Positions 10,595 to 20,051 of a stretch of 21,278 nt of DNA are shown here, piece after piece. How positions within the stretch are numbered: the first letter of the stretch is position 1; each line of letters starts with the position of its first letter. Source of the stretch: Agrocybe praecox (lineage: Eukaryota; Basidiomycota; Agaricomycetes; Agaricales; Agrocybaceae); the NCBI GenBank assembly GCA_964017145.1, contig CAXHKQ010000215.1, positions 1 to 21,278 of the forward strand. The letters are read 5' to 3'. The notes beneath the pieces are model-generated. The model searched no databases. It had not been told where the DNA came from and was given only the letters and a program-made list of their open reading frames with translations. Made by a program: the position numbers and the translations under genes.

Positions 10595-11868
10595 TAGCAT
10601 AGCGCTGAGAGTGTCTCTGACATATACAGTGTGCCTGCTGTCTGATGTCGACGGCATTGTCGCCGCGCACGCTTCTGCTGCGATGGATGAGGTGCATTGG
10701 CCGGCGACGTGCACGTCTGCGATTACAGTAAACATACACGCTCAAGTGCTCGTCACCCGTTCGCTCTGCTGACGACACGACGCTGACGCACAGAGACCAT
10801 CGACCGCCGTCGCCGTAGCCGTAGCCGCCGCCGCCGCCGCCTTGGCGACCACCATCGCGATTGGCGCACATGTTTATGTGCGAAAGCAAAGAGCACGCAC
10901 GCACGAGCTAGCGAGAGACGACGACGCGTGCGCGCACGCGCGATTTGCGATCGCCGATAGAAGGACATTAGATATATATTTGAGACGCGCATGCGCACGC
11001 ACACGCACGCGTACGCGCCAGCTGAGCGTGCGTGCTCGGCATGGTTTATGTGTAGAATCGAGTAACGTACGCGGCGGGCACGCGCTATTTAATTATATTC
11101 GCATGCGTGCAAAACCGCTGCACACGTGCTCTGAGCGCGCGCGATCGCGATCGTGTGTCGTGCGCGCCTATGTTGCTTATGTTGCGTATATGTTGCGGTG
11201 CGTTTGGCGTTCGTATTGGTGGCCGAACGCAACGCAACGGTGCAGCAGCACTGTTATGTACGAGAGATACAAGATGATGCCCTGCATGCGCGTGTACGAA
11301 TGCGAACCATGTGCCATGTGCGCTCGATCTGCGCGATACAGATCTCGCCCGTGTGTGTGTGTGTGTGTGCACAGGGCATAAATTAGTCGGTGTGTGCGCG
11401 TGCGCATGTGCGTTTCTCTTGCAACGTTGCAACGTTCGCGATCCCGATTGCAGTACGATGATGTGATATGTGATGCACATACGCGAAGCTCGCGTGAATG
11501 TATGGATAGAGGTGGGGCGGGGGCCTGGTATGGGGTTGGCGCTCATTACCCCGTTATTAACGTGAAATTATAGATATGATTGAGCTAATCGATTCGAGCG
11601 AACGTGTGTTGTGTGTGCAGAGATACAACTCTGGTGTGTACTATTGATTACGTTGCGCAGCATTTCTCACTCGTCGTCGCGCATATGCGCATTGCATATG
11701 CATGTGACATGCGACCACACACACTCATACAGGGTTCACGACAAACTTTTCAAATACGCCAAAAATCGAGTGTGAGACCATATTTTAACAATGGGCTTTG
11801 AGTTTATCAGGTAGAACACAACTATCGATTTCCTTTGTCCAATATCTTGTAGAAAATTATTAGTGTGT
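10595..11868. other. CpG-rich block with alternating purine-pyrimidine tracts
   Basis: A (GCC)6 run (10824-10841), a GT run (11351-11369) and long strictly alternating purine-pyrimidine tracts (10924-10942 and 10985-11018) lie here. A 179-codon frame at 10842-11381 (+) is overlapped by a 153-codon frame on the minus strand at 11085-11546. Both are Arg/Cys/His-rich and carry no domain, so they are treated as composition artefacts. From about 11730 the sequence becomes AT-rich. Confidence 0.45.
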
Positions 11869-11878
11869 TAACCTAGAC

Positions 11879-12145
11879 GTCGGAGTGGCGTAGGGGTAGA
11901 GTGCCTGCCTCACGATCGGAAGGACCTGGGTTCGAATCCCGGTATGGGTGCGGGTTTTTTCTTCTAACGATGATCCAAGGAAGGATGTTAAATATTGCCT
12001 AGGGTTGCTCTTTGGAGCGCTGTGCTAACCACATGGCCTCTGGAAAACCCGAATCGGTTATGAAGCCCTGCTACTCTTCATATACAAAGGAGTATATAAG
12101 GGAGGCCAAGACCCGTCGCGGGTTGTAGTGCCGATAAGCAAAAGC
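11879..12145 (+). mobile_element. tRNA-derived SINE, copy 2
   Basis: The same family and orientation as the element at 9778. The A box TGGCGTAGGGG is close to the polymerase III consensus, and the B box GGTTCGAATCC matches it exactly. The body shares GAAGGATGTTAAATATTGCC, GTGCTAACCACATG and CGGTTATGAAGCCCTGC-type segments with copy 1. It is flanked by a 10-bp direct repeat TAACCTAGAC at 11869-11878 and 12146-12155. It is not a functional tRNA gene because the anticodon stem is poorly paired. Confidence 0.9.
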
Positions 12146-13822
12146 TAACCTAGACAATAGAAACCGTAACTTTAAATTTTTCTGTGATATGTTTTATCTT
12201 TTTGGACAAACGGAACACTTGAGCTATGATGAATCCTTGGATATTGGATACAGATGTTTAGTGAATAGTTTTTGAAACGAACATTCAGAAGTCATTGACT
12301 CGAAGTTTCGAAGATGCACGTTCATCACGATCTCAAATAGACTGAATTTTAGAAACGCGATTTATCAGCATTGAATTAATCGTACAAAATAGATAAAATA
12401 TGTATTGTGCGTAGGACAGCGTTTGCAATCGAGTACAGAAAATCTACATTTAGTGTTAAATGCAGATGATGCACAGTTCAATTTGGAATATAATCAAAAT
12501 CATTATTATTTTTTATTTAGTCGTAATATTACCACCCTGTACGCGCGTGCATATAATACTGCCATTTGCCAATGCACCGCACATACCACTGGCGCATATT
12601 TGCGTCAGTATCGCACATCGCGCACACCTTTTAGATATGCGCGGCGACGCTTCGCTGAACGAACTAAACGGTCAATCGCTAGCCGGGCGTCCTGCGTCGG
12701 GTCAAATTACTTATTTCCAGATTGCTCGGACTGCTTGGATTGCCTCAATAAAATATAATTACAGTGTGTAGATCGCGAGCGATAATGTAGCATGTGTTTG
12801 CACTGCAGCTCGGCCGGGCTCGGTCGACCTACAAACGTCAATAATAATGCATATATGAATTGGAGTCCATTTTCTCCAAGCTCTAGGCACTCCGCCGCCG
12901 CACGGCACGTAACAAGGTAACATCATTCCAAATTACAGCGGCGGCGGCGGTGGCGGCAGCATCGCGCGCCGCATATGAATTATTCACCTGCTCACACTAG
13001 TTGGCTAGAGCTCTCATATATAAATTGGATATAATTCATAACGCGTTGCGAGCCGTTTGCGGTGTGCGGTGTTGAAATGCAGGCATCGAATTATGTGGGC
13101 GCTGCGCGCACCTTCGCGTGTGTGTGTGCAAAGCGCACACGCTATTGCAATTAGCCGCTAATGAGTTGCGAGTGTGCACACATTGATGTGGTAAAACGGC
13201 GTGGGAACAGACGTCGTCGCCGTTGCCGTCGCAAAAACGGGGGTGAATTGAGATTTCTTTTCAGTTCAGCATGCGGCTAACACACAAGAGCTGACTGGCT
13301 GATGAGTGAAAAGTACAAACACGTGCAAAACTAATTTGCTGGTGATCAGGTGTCTAATAATAATGTAGCATATTGTAGCGGAATAAATTTGGACGAGATG
13401 TTATTGGTTAGGAAACATTAAACTCGGATTTTTTCAAGTATAAGTAATTTGTATTTCATTCATTCAAATAAGCATCACAAAAGCAAAAATTACGATACAT
13501 CCATTCATGAATAACTGGTCGGCTTTTGCCAAATATGCGGTAGTTTCACATTTATACGACTTGAACCATGTTTTAAAAATCGTGTACAAGTAGATTTCAG
13601 TATATGTACATGGTTTTAACTTTATATTTCGGGCGTACATGCACTCAAATACGGTCAGGAACGGCCTCGGCCTCAAGTTCAAAGTTCAACGACAACCAAC
13701 ACCTTTGGCCGATCTGCGACATTCTCGCCACGTGCACCCAACGAATACACTTGCCTCTTGCCTTTCTACGTCGCGTACACAGTAAAACCATTAACGTGTC
13801 AACTCGGCCAGCCGCAGCCAGC

Positions 13823-13829
13823 TATAAAG
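13823..13829 (+). promoter_or_regulatory. Possible TATA box (TATAAAG)
   Basis: TATAAAG sits in a GC-rich setting (GCTATAAAGCGGGCGG), resembling a classical core promoter. A start site would fall near 13853. No clear initiator or downstream coding sequence confirms it. If real, it could drive an alternative first exon or a non-coding transcript. Confidence 0.25.
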
Positions 13830-13954
13830 CGGGCGGACATGCGCACATTCCACTGCTGATCCTCGCCTCTCTTCGTCGCAATTGACTGCGTTTGCGCTCG
13901 TTGTGCGAGCGATTTAATTTCGGTGCCCTGCCCAGTCGATTTAATGTTGGTGTT

Positions 13955-13972
13955 GTCGTCGTCGTCGTCGTC
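13955..13972. repeat. (GTC)n microsatellite
   Basis: Six GTC units in a row. In one frame they would encode a Val run, but that frame has no ATG start. Confidence 0.95.
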
Positions 13973-14112
13973 GGAATCGTCTCTGTGGTCAGCCGTGCGC
14001 AGAACATAAATTCACCTGAATGTCAACAAATACTATACGAATTTACAGTATACTCGCGGTCGCATTACACAATTCACACATGCGGGTATAACGCGCCCCA
14101 AACACAAGCGTA

Positions 14113-14652
14113 GAATAGAGGCCCCTTCAATCGGACACTCGTTATGGAAAGAATGATCCGATGTTGATGCCGTTCGGAACATGAGCTACTATTTATCAAT
14201 TTACGCTTATGCTCGAAAAGAACGATTTTCTATGTTCAGAATTTTAAGTCCCTTCATTATATGCTGCATACATGCTTCGTATATCATACGAGTTTTTACT
14301 GAAGTTTACCTTGCATTTGTTCATCTCGGAAAAGAATGATAATTTTTTTTCTACAAAATAACGATGTTCTACAAACTTGATGAACGTTACACGATCTAGT
14401 TAATATGATATTATTGATTTAAAAATATGTAGAATATCGTGTTACGCAGGCTCTCAAAAAAATCTGATTGAAGTGGCACACATTTGGGAATGACGAAAAA
14501 ACATGCCTGTTTTTCGTATTTAGCAGAGTTTTTTTTTAATAGTAGGTACATAAATGGGGAGGGAAATTGTATAACTAACTTTTTTTAATCGTTTCAAATA
14601 TCACCTCTACCGATATTTTATGAAAAGTGTCCGATTGAAAGGTATTCTACTC
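14113..14652. mobile_element. MITE family A, copy 2 (TA target duplication)
   Basis: The left end is GAATAGAGGCCCCTTCAATC and the right end, reverse-complemented, is GAGTAGAATACCTTTCAATC. Both continue into CGGACACT and are flanked by TA (14111-14112 and 14653-14654). The 540-bp interior is AT-rich and non-coding. Its reverse complement aligns with copy 3 through landmarks such as TAACACGATATTC, AGAACAT and TATTTTGTAG. The two copies are therefore the same element type in opposite orientation. Confidence 0.85.
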
Positions 14653-14654
14653 TA

Positions 14655-16380
14655 TTAGTGCACCAAAAACACATCACATGGGAGTAATTATGTGTGTACA
14701 CATCGCGCATCGGCGCAGTCGAGCCGAAATGATTGATTAATGTGTTTGGCTCAAAATAAATAAAATACGAAAGGGTTAACCGGGTGCAATGACCAGATGA
14801 CCACCAGACTACCAGACTGCACAAATACCGCGCCAGTTTGTCTGCCTGCCGTGTGCCGTATCGTGTGTCTGAGTCCCGAATTTATCATGTCATAATTACG
14901 CATATTCCCATCGACGATACAAGAAGCCGACGCAAATTCGTGCGCGGACACCGAACACATGTTATATTTGTTCGCAAAAATTCAATATTCATTGCCACTT
15001 AACACCTGAACCGATCCGCGTGCGTGTTGCACGAGTGTGCACGATCACGCAGCTCGCGCACGCCTGCCGCCGTGACTGAACGCATATTAATCGACCGTGC
15101 ACAGCACAATGTTGCCCCATGACGACGATCTCAACACCTTTGCTTGACTCTCGTGAATTCGGTGGTGGTCCAAAACGGCGTAGCCGATCGGCATAAAAAG
15201 CGGTCGCGTGCCCGGCATGATCACGAGCACTGAACGCGTCGTTACATATGGTTTTCTTTTTTCTGCTCGGGTGTGTGCGTTGATTGCGTGTATGCTGCAG
15301 AGCACAAATGTATTATCGTCATCATTAAAGCGGCTCTCAGTTGGAGGCTTCTTGTTCGGTTGCTTCTGCTGCTGGTGGTGATGATGTGGTGTTGGTGTTG
15401 GTGCTGCCGTTACGACGTGATTGTGTGCAGAAAATAAATCAGCCGCAAAAATCGGGATGAACACCGGCGATTGCTGCGGCAAGACCGGAACGAATCGTAT
15501 CAACACAGAGTGTGGTGTGCGTATGCATGTTTTTGTGCGCGCAGCGCATTAGCACCGCAATTGATGGGCGGTTGGGTTTTGGGTAGTCGTCGTGGGCTTC
15601 GAGATGCTCGACATAAAACGTATGTTAACACGCATAAGCGTATTTGTTTATTTCGGCCAATATACGCGCAAGTCGTCTTCGTTGCAGATGATGGTGATGA
15701 TGATGGTGATCATAAATTGGATGGTATTTTCGGCGAAGTTCGTTCTTGTATCGCTGCAAATTGAACATGACACTGATTTGGTGATTATAAGCGAACACAC
15801 ACGCACACACGCTAATTGAATAAAGCAATCGTGCGCGTATAAGGAGTACGGCAGAAAAAACGCAAAACTGTATACTTCTATAACTTATGAAGCTGTACAG
15901 CGAACTTCGAAAATGAAACGGAATATAAAAGTAAATTCTTTAAATGATTAGTTAATCATTAAACAGAATGTAACCTTCCTCGCGGCATCGCGAAAAACAG
16001 TTCTTGTAGGGACTTCTTTTTCTACGAAGATAGAAGGTCATTTTCCAGACATTTTATTGAACAACTCTTGATTTATTAGCAATTATCGGTTGACTCCACT
16101 GCGCATTATCAATAAGTTGTTTGATGACGAATTCAAGGGTTCCGTATTATGATGTCATTGTGATACTGTAATATGTATATTTCAAAATGAAATGATGACA
16201 CGCAGAAAAAACGATCCAATAAGTTTTCAAGCTATAGTTGTATAACTTGCGTACTTCTTATTTAGCTCACATGAATCTTTTCAAACGCTAACGCGGGAGT
16301 GAATATTCAGGCGAAAATACACTGCTTGCGGTCGGACCGCATCGGAGGTGTTGAAATCTCTAATGGACAGACCATCCGCT
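14655..16380. other. Non-coding block, CpG-rich then AT-rich
   Basis: Bases 14655-15850 are CpG-rich. A minus-strand frame at 15087-15506 encodes a His/Gln/Pro-containing stretch from a CAC/CAG-type repeat but no known domain. Bases 15850-16330 are AT-rich and include a perfect 8-bp-armed palindrome (15943-15960) and two CAGAAAAAACG copies (near 15852 and 16203). No gene is called. Confidence 0.4.
15943..15960. promoter_or_regulatory. Perfect palindrome with two homeodomain-type cores
   Basis: AATGATTA and its reverse complement TAATCATT are separated by GT. TAAT/ATTA is the established core of homeodomain binding sites, so this could hold a protein dimer. Chance in AT-rich DNA is an alternative. 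Confidence 0.25.
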
Positions 16381-17654
16381 AGACTAGAGAGAGAGCGCGC
16401 GCATTCGCTCCAGTTCCATGCGTAATAAAAACACTTGCACGCATGCGCGAACAGACATTAGAACGACTTGCGCGACGACACTCGCATTTCCCACGCTTCC
16501 TCCTCCGCACACATGCACACGGGCACACAACAGGTGTGCGGTGCGCACGGCATAAATGTTATAGTAATTTCCTGACTGATGTGCGTCCGCTCTGCGCGCG
16601 CGCGACTTCGTATGCGGCTTACTGATGCGTGCAACGACGCGCATAATATCTACTTTTTACGCGCGCACTGTTTTCTGTGTGTGTGTGGGGCAGAAATGCC
16701 GCGCGCGCGTACATGTTTGCATGCATGCGTGTATGCTGATGAATGTCCATGATACCGTCCATTAGCTGCGCTGCGCTCGCGACGGCGAAACGCGTTAGCG
16801 TATGCGTGTGTATGAGCTCATCACCCGCATACGCTCACGTTCCACTATAGCATACGAACTCTAGCACACACACACAGTTAGATACCGTCGTCGTTGCCGG
16901 TGCCCGGCGGAGAGCTGACTTAAATTCGCTACACGTCTCTCTAATTAAAAATGCGTGTTTTGTTGTGTCTATGCTGAGCGTATGTATGTGTGTACAATTT
17001 CCGGCAATGACTTTCAAATAACACAGCGATGATCGCAAACACTCCACAACGACGTCTGTGCTTGTCGGTCGCCACACATCTCCCCTCTTTTGCTGTTCGT
17101 CGTCTGTTGATGTATGTTTTTCGTACGTCGTCGTCGTCGTTCTGCTGAGCGCACCCCTCGCGGGCAAGTGGCCGCCGCTAGCTCGGCTCAACATAATTAC
17201 ATAAAACACCCGACGAACGACGACCCACGTGGTGCTGGTCGTCGACGTCTCGGAGTGTTCGTTCGTCGTCTGTGTCTTGGAAGAAGTATAAACTCACACA
17301 CACACACACTTGTTGCGCTTGGCTTGGCCAGGCGTCGAAGTTGTATACACATATACTAGTGTAATTTAGGTCTTTCGGCATATCATGTGAAAATTTATGC
17401 GAACACTCCGCCGACGGTGCGCACATTTCGACAAAATGATTACGGCATGCCTGGATGGGAAAGTCGGTGGCCCGCATCGGCGCGGCATGAGAAACACACA
17501 CACACTCGTGCAGAGACACACATCGACAGGCAGCGAGCGTCTTAGTCAGGCGGCAGAGAGCAGCAACTCCCCGTTTTAGAAAACACACATACACTTGGTA
17601 CTTTGGTACACACGTAACATAACATCACACCATGCCACACATCTCACCATAAAC
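16381..17654. other. CpG- and CA-rich block
   Basis: Starts with a short GA run (16386-16395), then alternating GC/CA tracts, a CGT run (17126-17140) and a CA run (17295-17309). Overlapping frames on both strands at 16835-17209 and 17178-17594 (-) and 17114-17359 (+) are low-complexity and show no recognised domain. No gene is called. Confidence 0.4.
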
Positions 17655-17656
17655 TA

Positions 17657-18191
17657 GAGTAGATGCCACTTCAATCGGACACTTTTCGTAGAACTTAGTT
17701 ATTCAATTTTCCGCCCCACATGTTGTCAATATGTGTTTGTATGTCGAAGGCATGTCGTTTCAAAATGTGTGCCCAATCGGTCACTTTTTCGAGCACCTGC
17801 ATAACACGATATTCGACATATTTTGAAAATAAAATACAATTATAATAACTATATCATGTATCGATCTTAAAGTTTATAGAACATGGCTATTTTGTAGGAA
17901 TCAATCTTAGAAAGTTATTGCTGTTTTCCAAGATGACAAATGCATTGTCGAATGACGGAGCATGCGTCTTGTTCCACAAAAAATGGAGTATCTTGATGAA
18001 AAATAGCATTACAAAAATATGAAAATATATTCGTATTAGGCATAAAATTGCCCAACTAATGAAGCTGATAATTACATTGTTTCTGTTTATTTTAGACGTT
18101 TTATGTCGTGCTGAAAAAACATCTACATCGGACTATTCGTTCTAGGTATATTAAAAATTTAGCGAGTGTCCGATTGAAGGGACTTCTACTC
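17657..18191. mobile_element. MITE family A, copy 3 (TA target duplication)
   Basis: The left end is GAGTAGATGCCACTTCAATC and the right end, reverse-complemented, is GAGTAGAAGTCCCTTCAATC. Both run into CGGACACT and are flanked by TA (17655-17656 and 18192-18193). At 535 bp it nearly equals copy 2 in length and aligns with its reverse complement. It is non-coding and AT-rich, without a transposase. Confidence 0.88.
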
Positions 18192-18193
18192 TA

Positions 18194-19514
18194 TATTATG
18201 CTATGCTAATCTTGGCTGAAATTACAAACCTGGGTCCATTTAAACGCAGCGCACCCGATCCGCATAATTTTCGGTAATGCACTCGAGCCTTTGATCTCTC
18301 GTCGCAGATCGTGCTTCACCAATACAAATGTTAATTACGCTTACGATCCGACAATTGCGCTTCTGTAACAACGCACCGGCGGTCCATATGTGCGCACGGA
18401 TGACTAATCGGCCTCAGACACACAACACACAACGAGAGAGGCAGACAACAATGCACACAGCGCCTCGCGTCTCTGTCTGCGAAGCGATTTGTCGTCAAAC
18501 GCCGTCGATTCGCCTACGTGATCGCGTACTCCTCGCGATCGCACAGCGCAACTATATAGCCGGGCAATATTTATGATATTTTCCGCGTCATGAAGCATTT
18601 ATGCACACAGTGCACAAACACACACAAAACATACACTCGAGACACGCGTACATGTCGTTGGTCGTGGCTTCTATTCGTGGAGTGGTTTAAGTGCGCATGC
18701 GATTAGACCGCAAATTATGGCACCGCCATATTAGTTCTGATGTGTGTGTGCGAGCGATCGCGAATTGTGTGTACGTGTGTAGTGTGTGTGTGCATCGGGC
18801 GACATTCTATTATAATGCGACCAAGAAGCACGCGCACGCGCGCCCGATCGCGGAAAATATGCGCGTAGCATTGTGAATTTGTGTTGCTCGGAGCTGTGTG
18901 TGTTTGTGTGTGCGGGAGACGCACAATACGCGCGACAAACCCGCCGACCGCCGTTTAATTGAGTCATCATGCGCACAGCGAGCGCGAGCGCGTGCAAAAT
19001 GCATTGATATTGTATTCTCTGCAATGCTGCTGCTGCTAAACTGCGAACTGTGAGCGTGAGGCGAGGTGTTTGTGTCGTGTAATGCACGTCTTTTTAACAT
19101 GCTGTGCTCCAATCTTAATTGTTCACTCACGTTTGCCGACGCGAGAACTCTAGTTAGCGGTCATAATTGTAAATTGAATTGTCAGGCTACTGAGCGTATT
19201 TTATCCGGCGAGGTGGTTGTTTGTTGTGTGGCGGTGCGACATGTTTATGATTATGCGGTCGGGCTATTTCGCTACGACAGCTTGCACCTACAGGGTGGGG
19301 GTGACATAATCCGGATATGGATATAAAGTATGGTTTACCAAAGTGAAATAATTTGTTTCCATTGATTTTGTTCTGTTGACTATTAAGAAAAGTATTTATA
19401 AGCTTATCCATAAGAGTAACATACATGCCACATGCACCTCGTTATAACGATGCTCATGATTGTTTGATAGTTCTCGTAATCAAGCCCAATGTGTCACGAT
19501 TAATATATTCTAAT
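18194..19514. other. CpG- and CA-rich unique block
   Basis: Contains one AACAATG SOX-type match (18447-18453), many CA/GT dinucleotide stretches and a CTG-type run near 19027-19037. Short frames on both strands overlap and lack domains (for example 18731-19087, minus). From 19320 it becomes AT-rich. No gene is called. Confidence 0.4.
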
Positions 19515-19715
19515 CCTCCCTATGCTCAGAATTGTCAAGCAACATAAAGATCAAAATATTTACTTTTTTGTCAATAAGGGTAACACACATTGTTGTAAGT
19601 TACGGCGATGTTATAAGTTATAACGATCATTATAACGATCTGAGCATAGGGGTGATTGTTGCTCAATCCCCCTATGCTATCTTTATGTGGCTTGACAATT
19701 CTGAGCATAGGGGGG
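19515..19715. mobile_element. Small MITE with ~37-bp terminal inverted repeats
   Basis: The left arm CCTCCCTATGCTCAGAATTG (continuing TCAAGCAACATAAAGAT) pairs with the right arm ending at 19715, with about two mismatches over 37 bases. An inner hairpin (AGCATAGGGGTGATTG paired with CAATCCCCCTATGCT, about 19642-19677) repeats part of the terminal sequence. AAT occurs on both outer sides (19512-19514 and 19716-19718), so a 3-bp duplication is possible but weak. The element is 201 bp and non-coding. It ends 336 bases upstream of the SoxF exon. Confidence 0.8.
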
Positions 19716-20013
19716 AATGAAACAAATTCTAGATTTTCGAACGTGACAATTTGAAAATCTCTACATAAAAAATGTATATGATTGAATAGTTCCCATATGT
19801 GCTGTTCAAGTAACAAACAACGCCGACAACTTCATCACACCGAATAAAATGCACTAATGGGCGGCTGTATCGATATCATTCGTATAAGGTGAAATTTATG
19901 AAGCTATTCGTAATGCGTATCGCAACATTTCTAGGTTGTATAGATTGATAGAAAATCAGAATTGAATCGTGTCCGAATTTTCTCAACAGTTCGCCCGGTT
20001 TCAAGACCTCCAA
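19716..20013. other. Intronic stretch before the SoxF splice acceptor
   Basis: AT-rich sequence with no gene, repeat family or RNA structure that I recognise. A stretch becoming pyrimidine-rich from about 20000 leads into the acceptor. Confidence 0.5.
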
Positions 20014-20051
20014 CTAATCTCTCCATTCTCTCCGTCAATCTCCCCCCTCAG
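20014..20051 (+). other. Splice acceptor region: branch point, polypyrimidine tract and AG
   Basis: A CTAAT branch-point match lies at 20014-20018. It is followed by an almost unbroken run of C and T ending in CCCCCCTCAG, with the AG at 20050-20051. The spacing of about 33 bases from branch point to AG suits insect introns. The coding frame becomes recognisable as an HMG box immediately after the AG. Upstream, the same frame gives no HMG-like residues. The intron is phase 1: two bases of the split codon are in this exon. Confidence 0.85.

Larger units (their letters stand above)
12156..14110. other. Mixed non-coding block
   Basis: Bases 12156-12540 are AT-rich. Bases 12540-13330 are CpG-rich with a GCG-type run (12938-12950) and a TATATAAA at 13017-13024. 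Bases 13340-13620 are AT-rich. Bases 13650-14000 hold a TATA box and a GTC run. Frames such as 12405-12758 (+) and 12460-12771 (+) overlap each other and show no domain. No gene is called. Confidence 0.4.
1..20051 (+). other. Long intron (or intron plus upstream DNA) of the SoxF gene
   Basis: No exon encoding the first half of the HMG box (an RPMNAFMVW-type sequence) is recognisable on either strand. The exon that must precede the acceptor at 20051 therefore lies to the left of the window, or is a form I cannot recognise. The intron is thus probably at least 20 kb. It carries transposons, microsatellites and CpG-rich unique blocks, but no convincing nested gene. Long introns in developmental transcription factor genes often hold enhancers. 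That is general knowledge and is not shown here. Confidence 0.6.

Noticed and set aside
10842..11381. 179-codon Arg/Cys-rich open frame, the longest complete one in the intron
   Set aside because: Overlaps long frames on the other strand. Its residues reflect the repeated GCGC/CACG composition, and no domain or codon bias supports it.
11717..11760. CAGGGTTCACGAC as a possible second hAT-type left end
   Set aside because: No matching inverted right end was found downstream.
13892..14113. Small open frame with a Val-rich hydrophobic stretch like a signal peptide, downstream of a TATA box
   Set aside because: It has no ATG: its first codon is TTG after an in-frame stop. The Val run comes from a GTC microsatellite, and the stop is formed at the MITE junction.
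15087..15506. 139-codon minus-strand frame with His/Gln/Pro tract
   Set aside because: Low-complexity composition, no known domain and no supporting splice or promoter signals.
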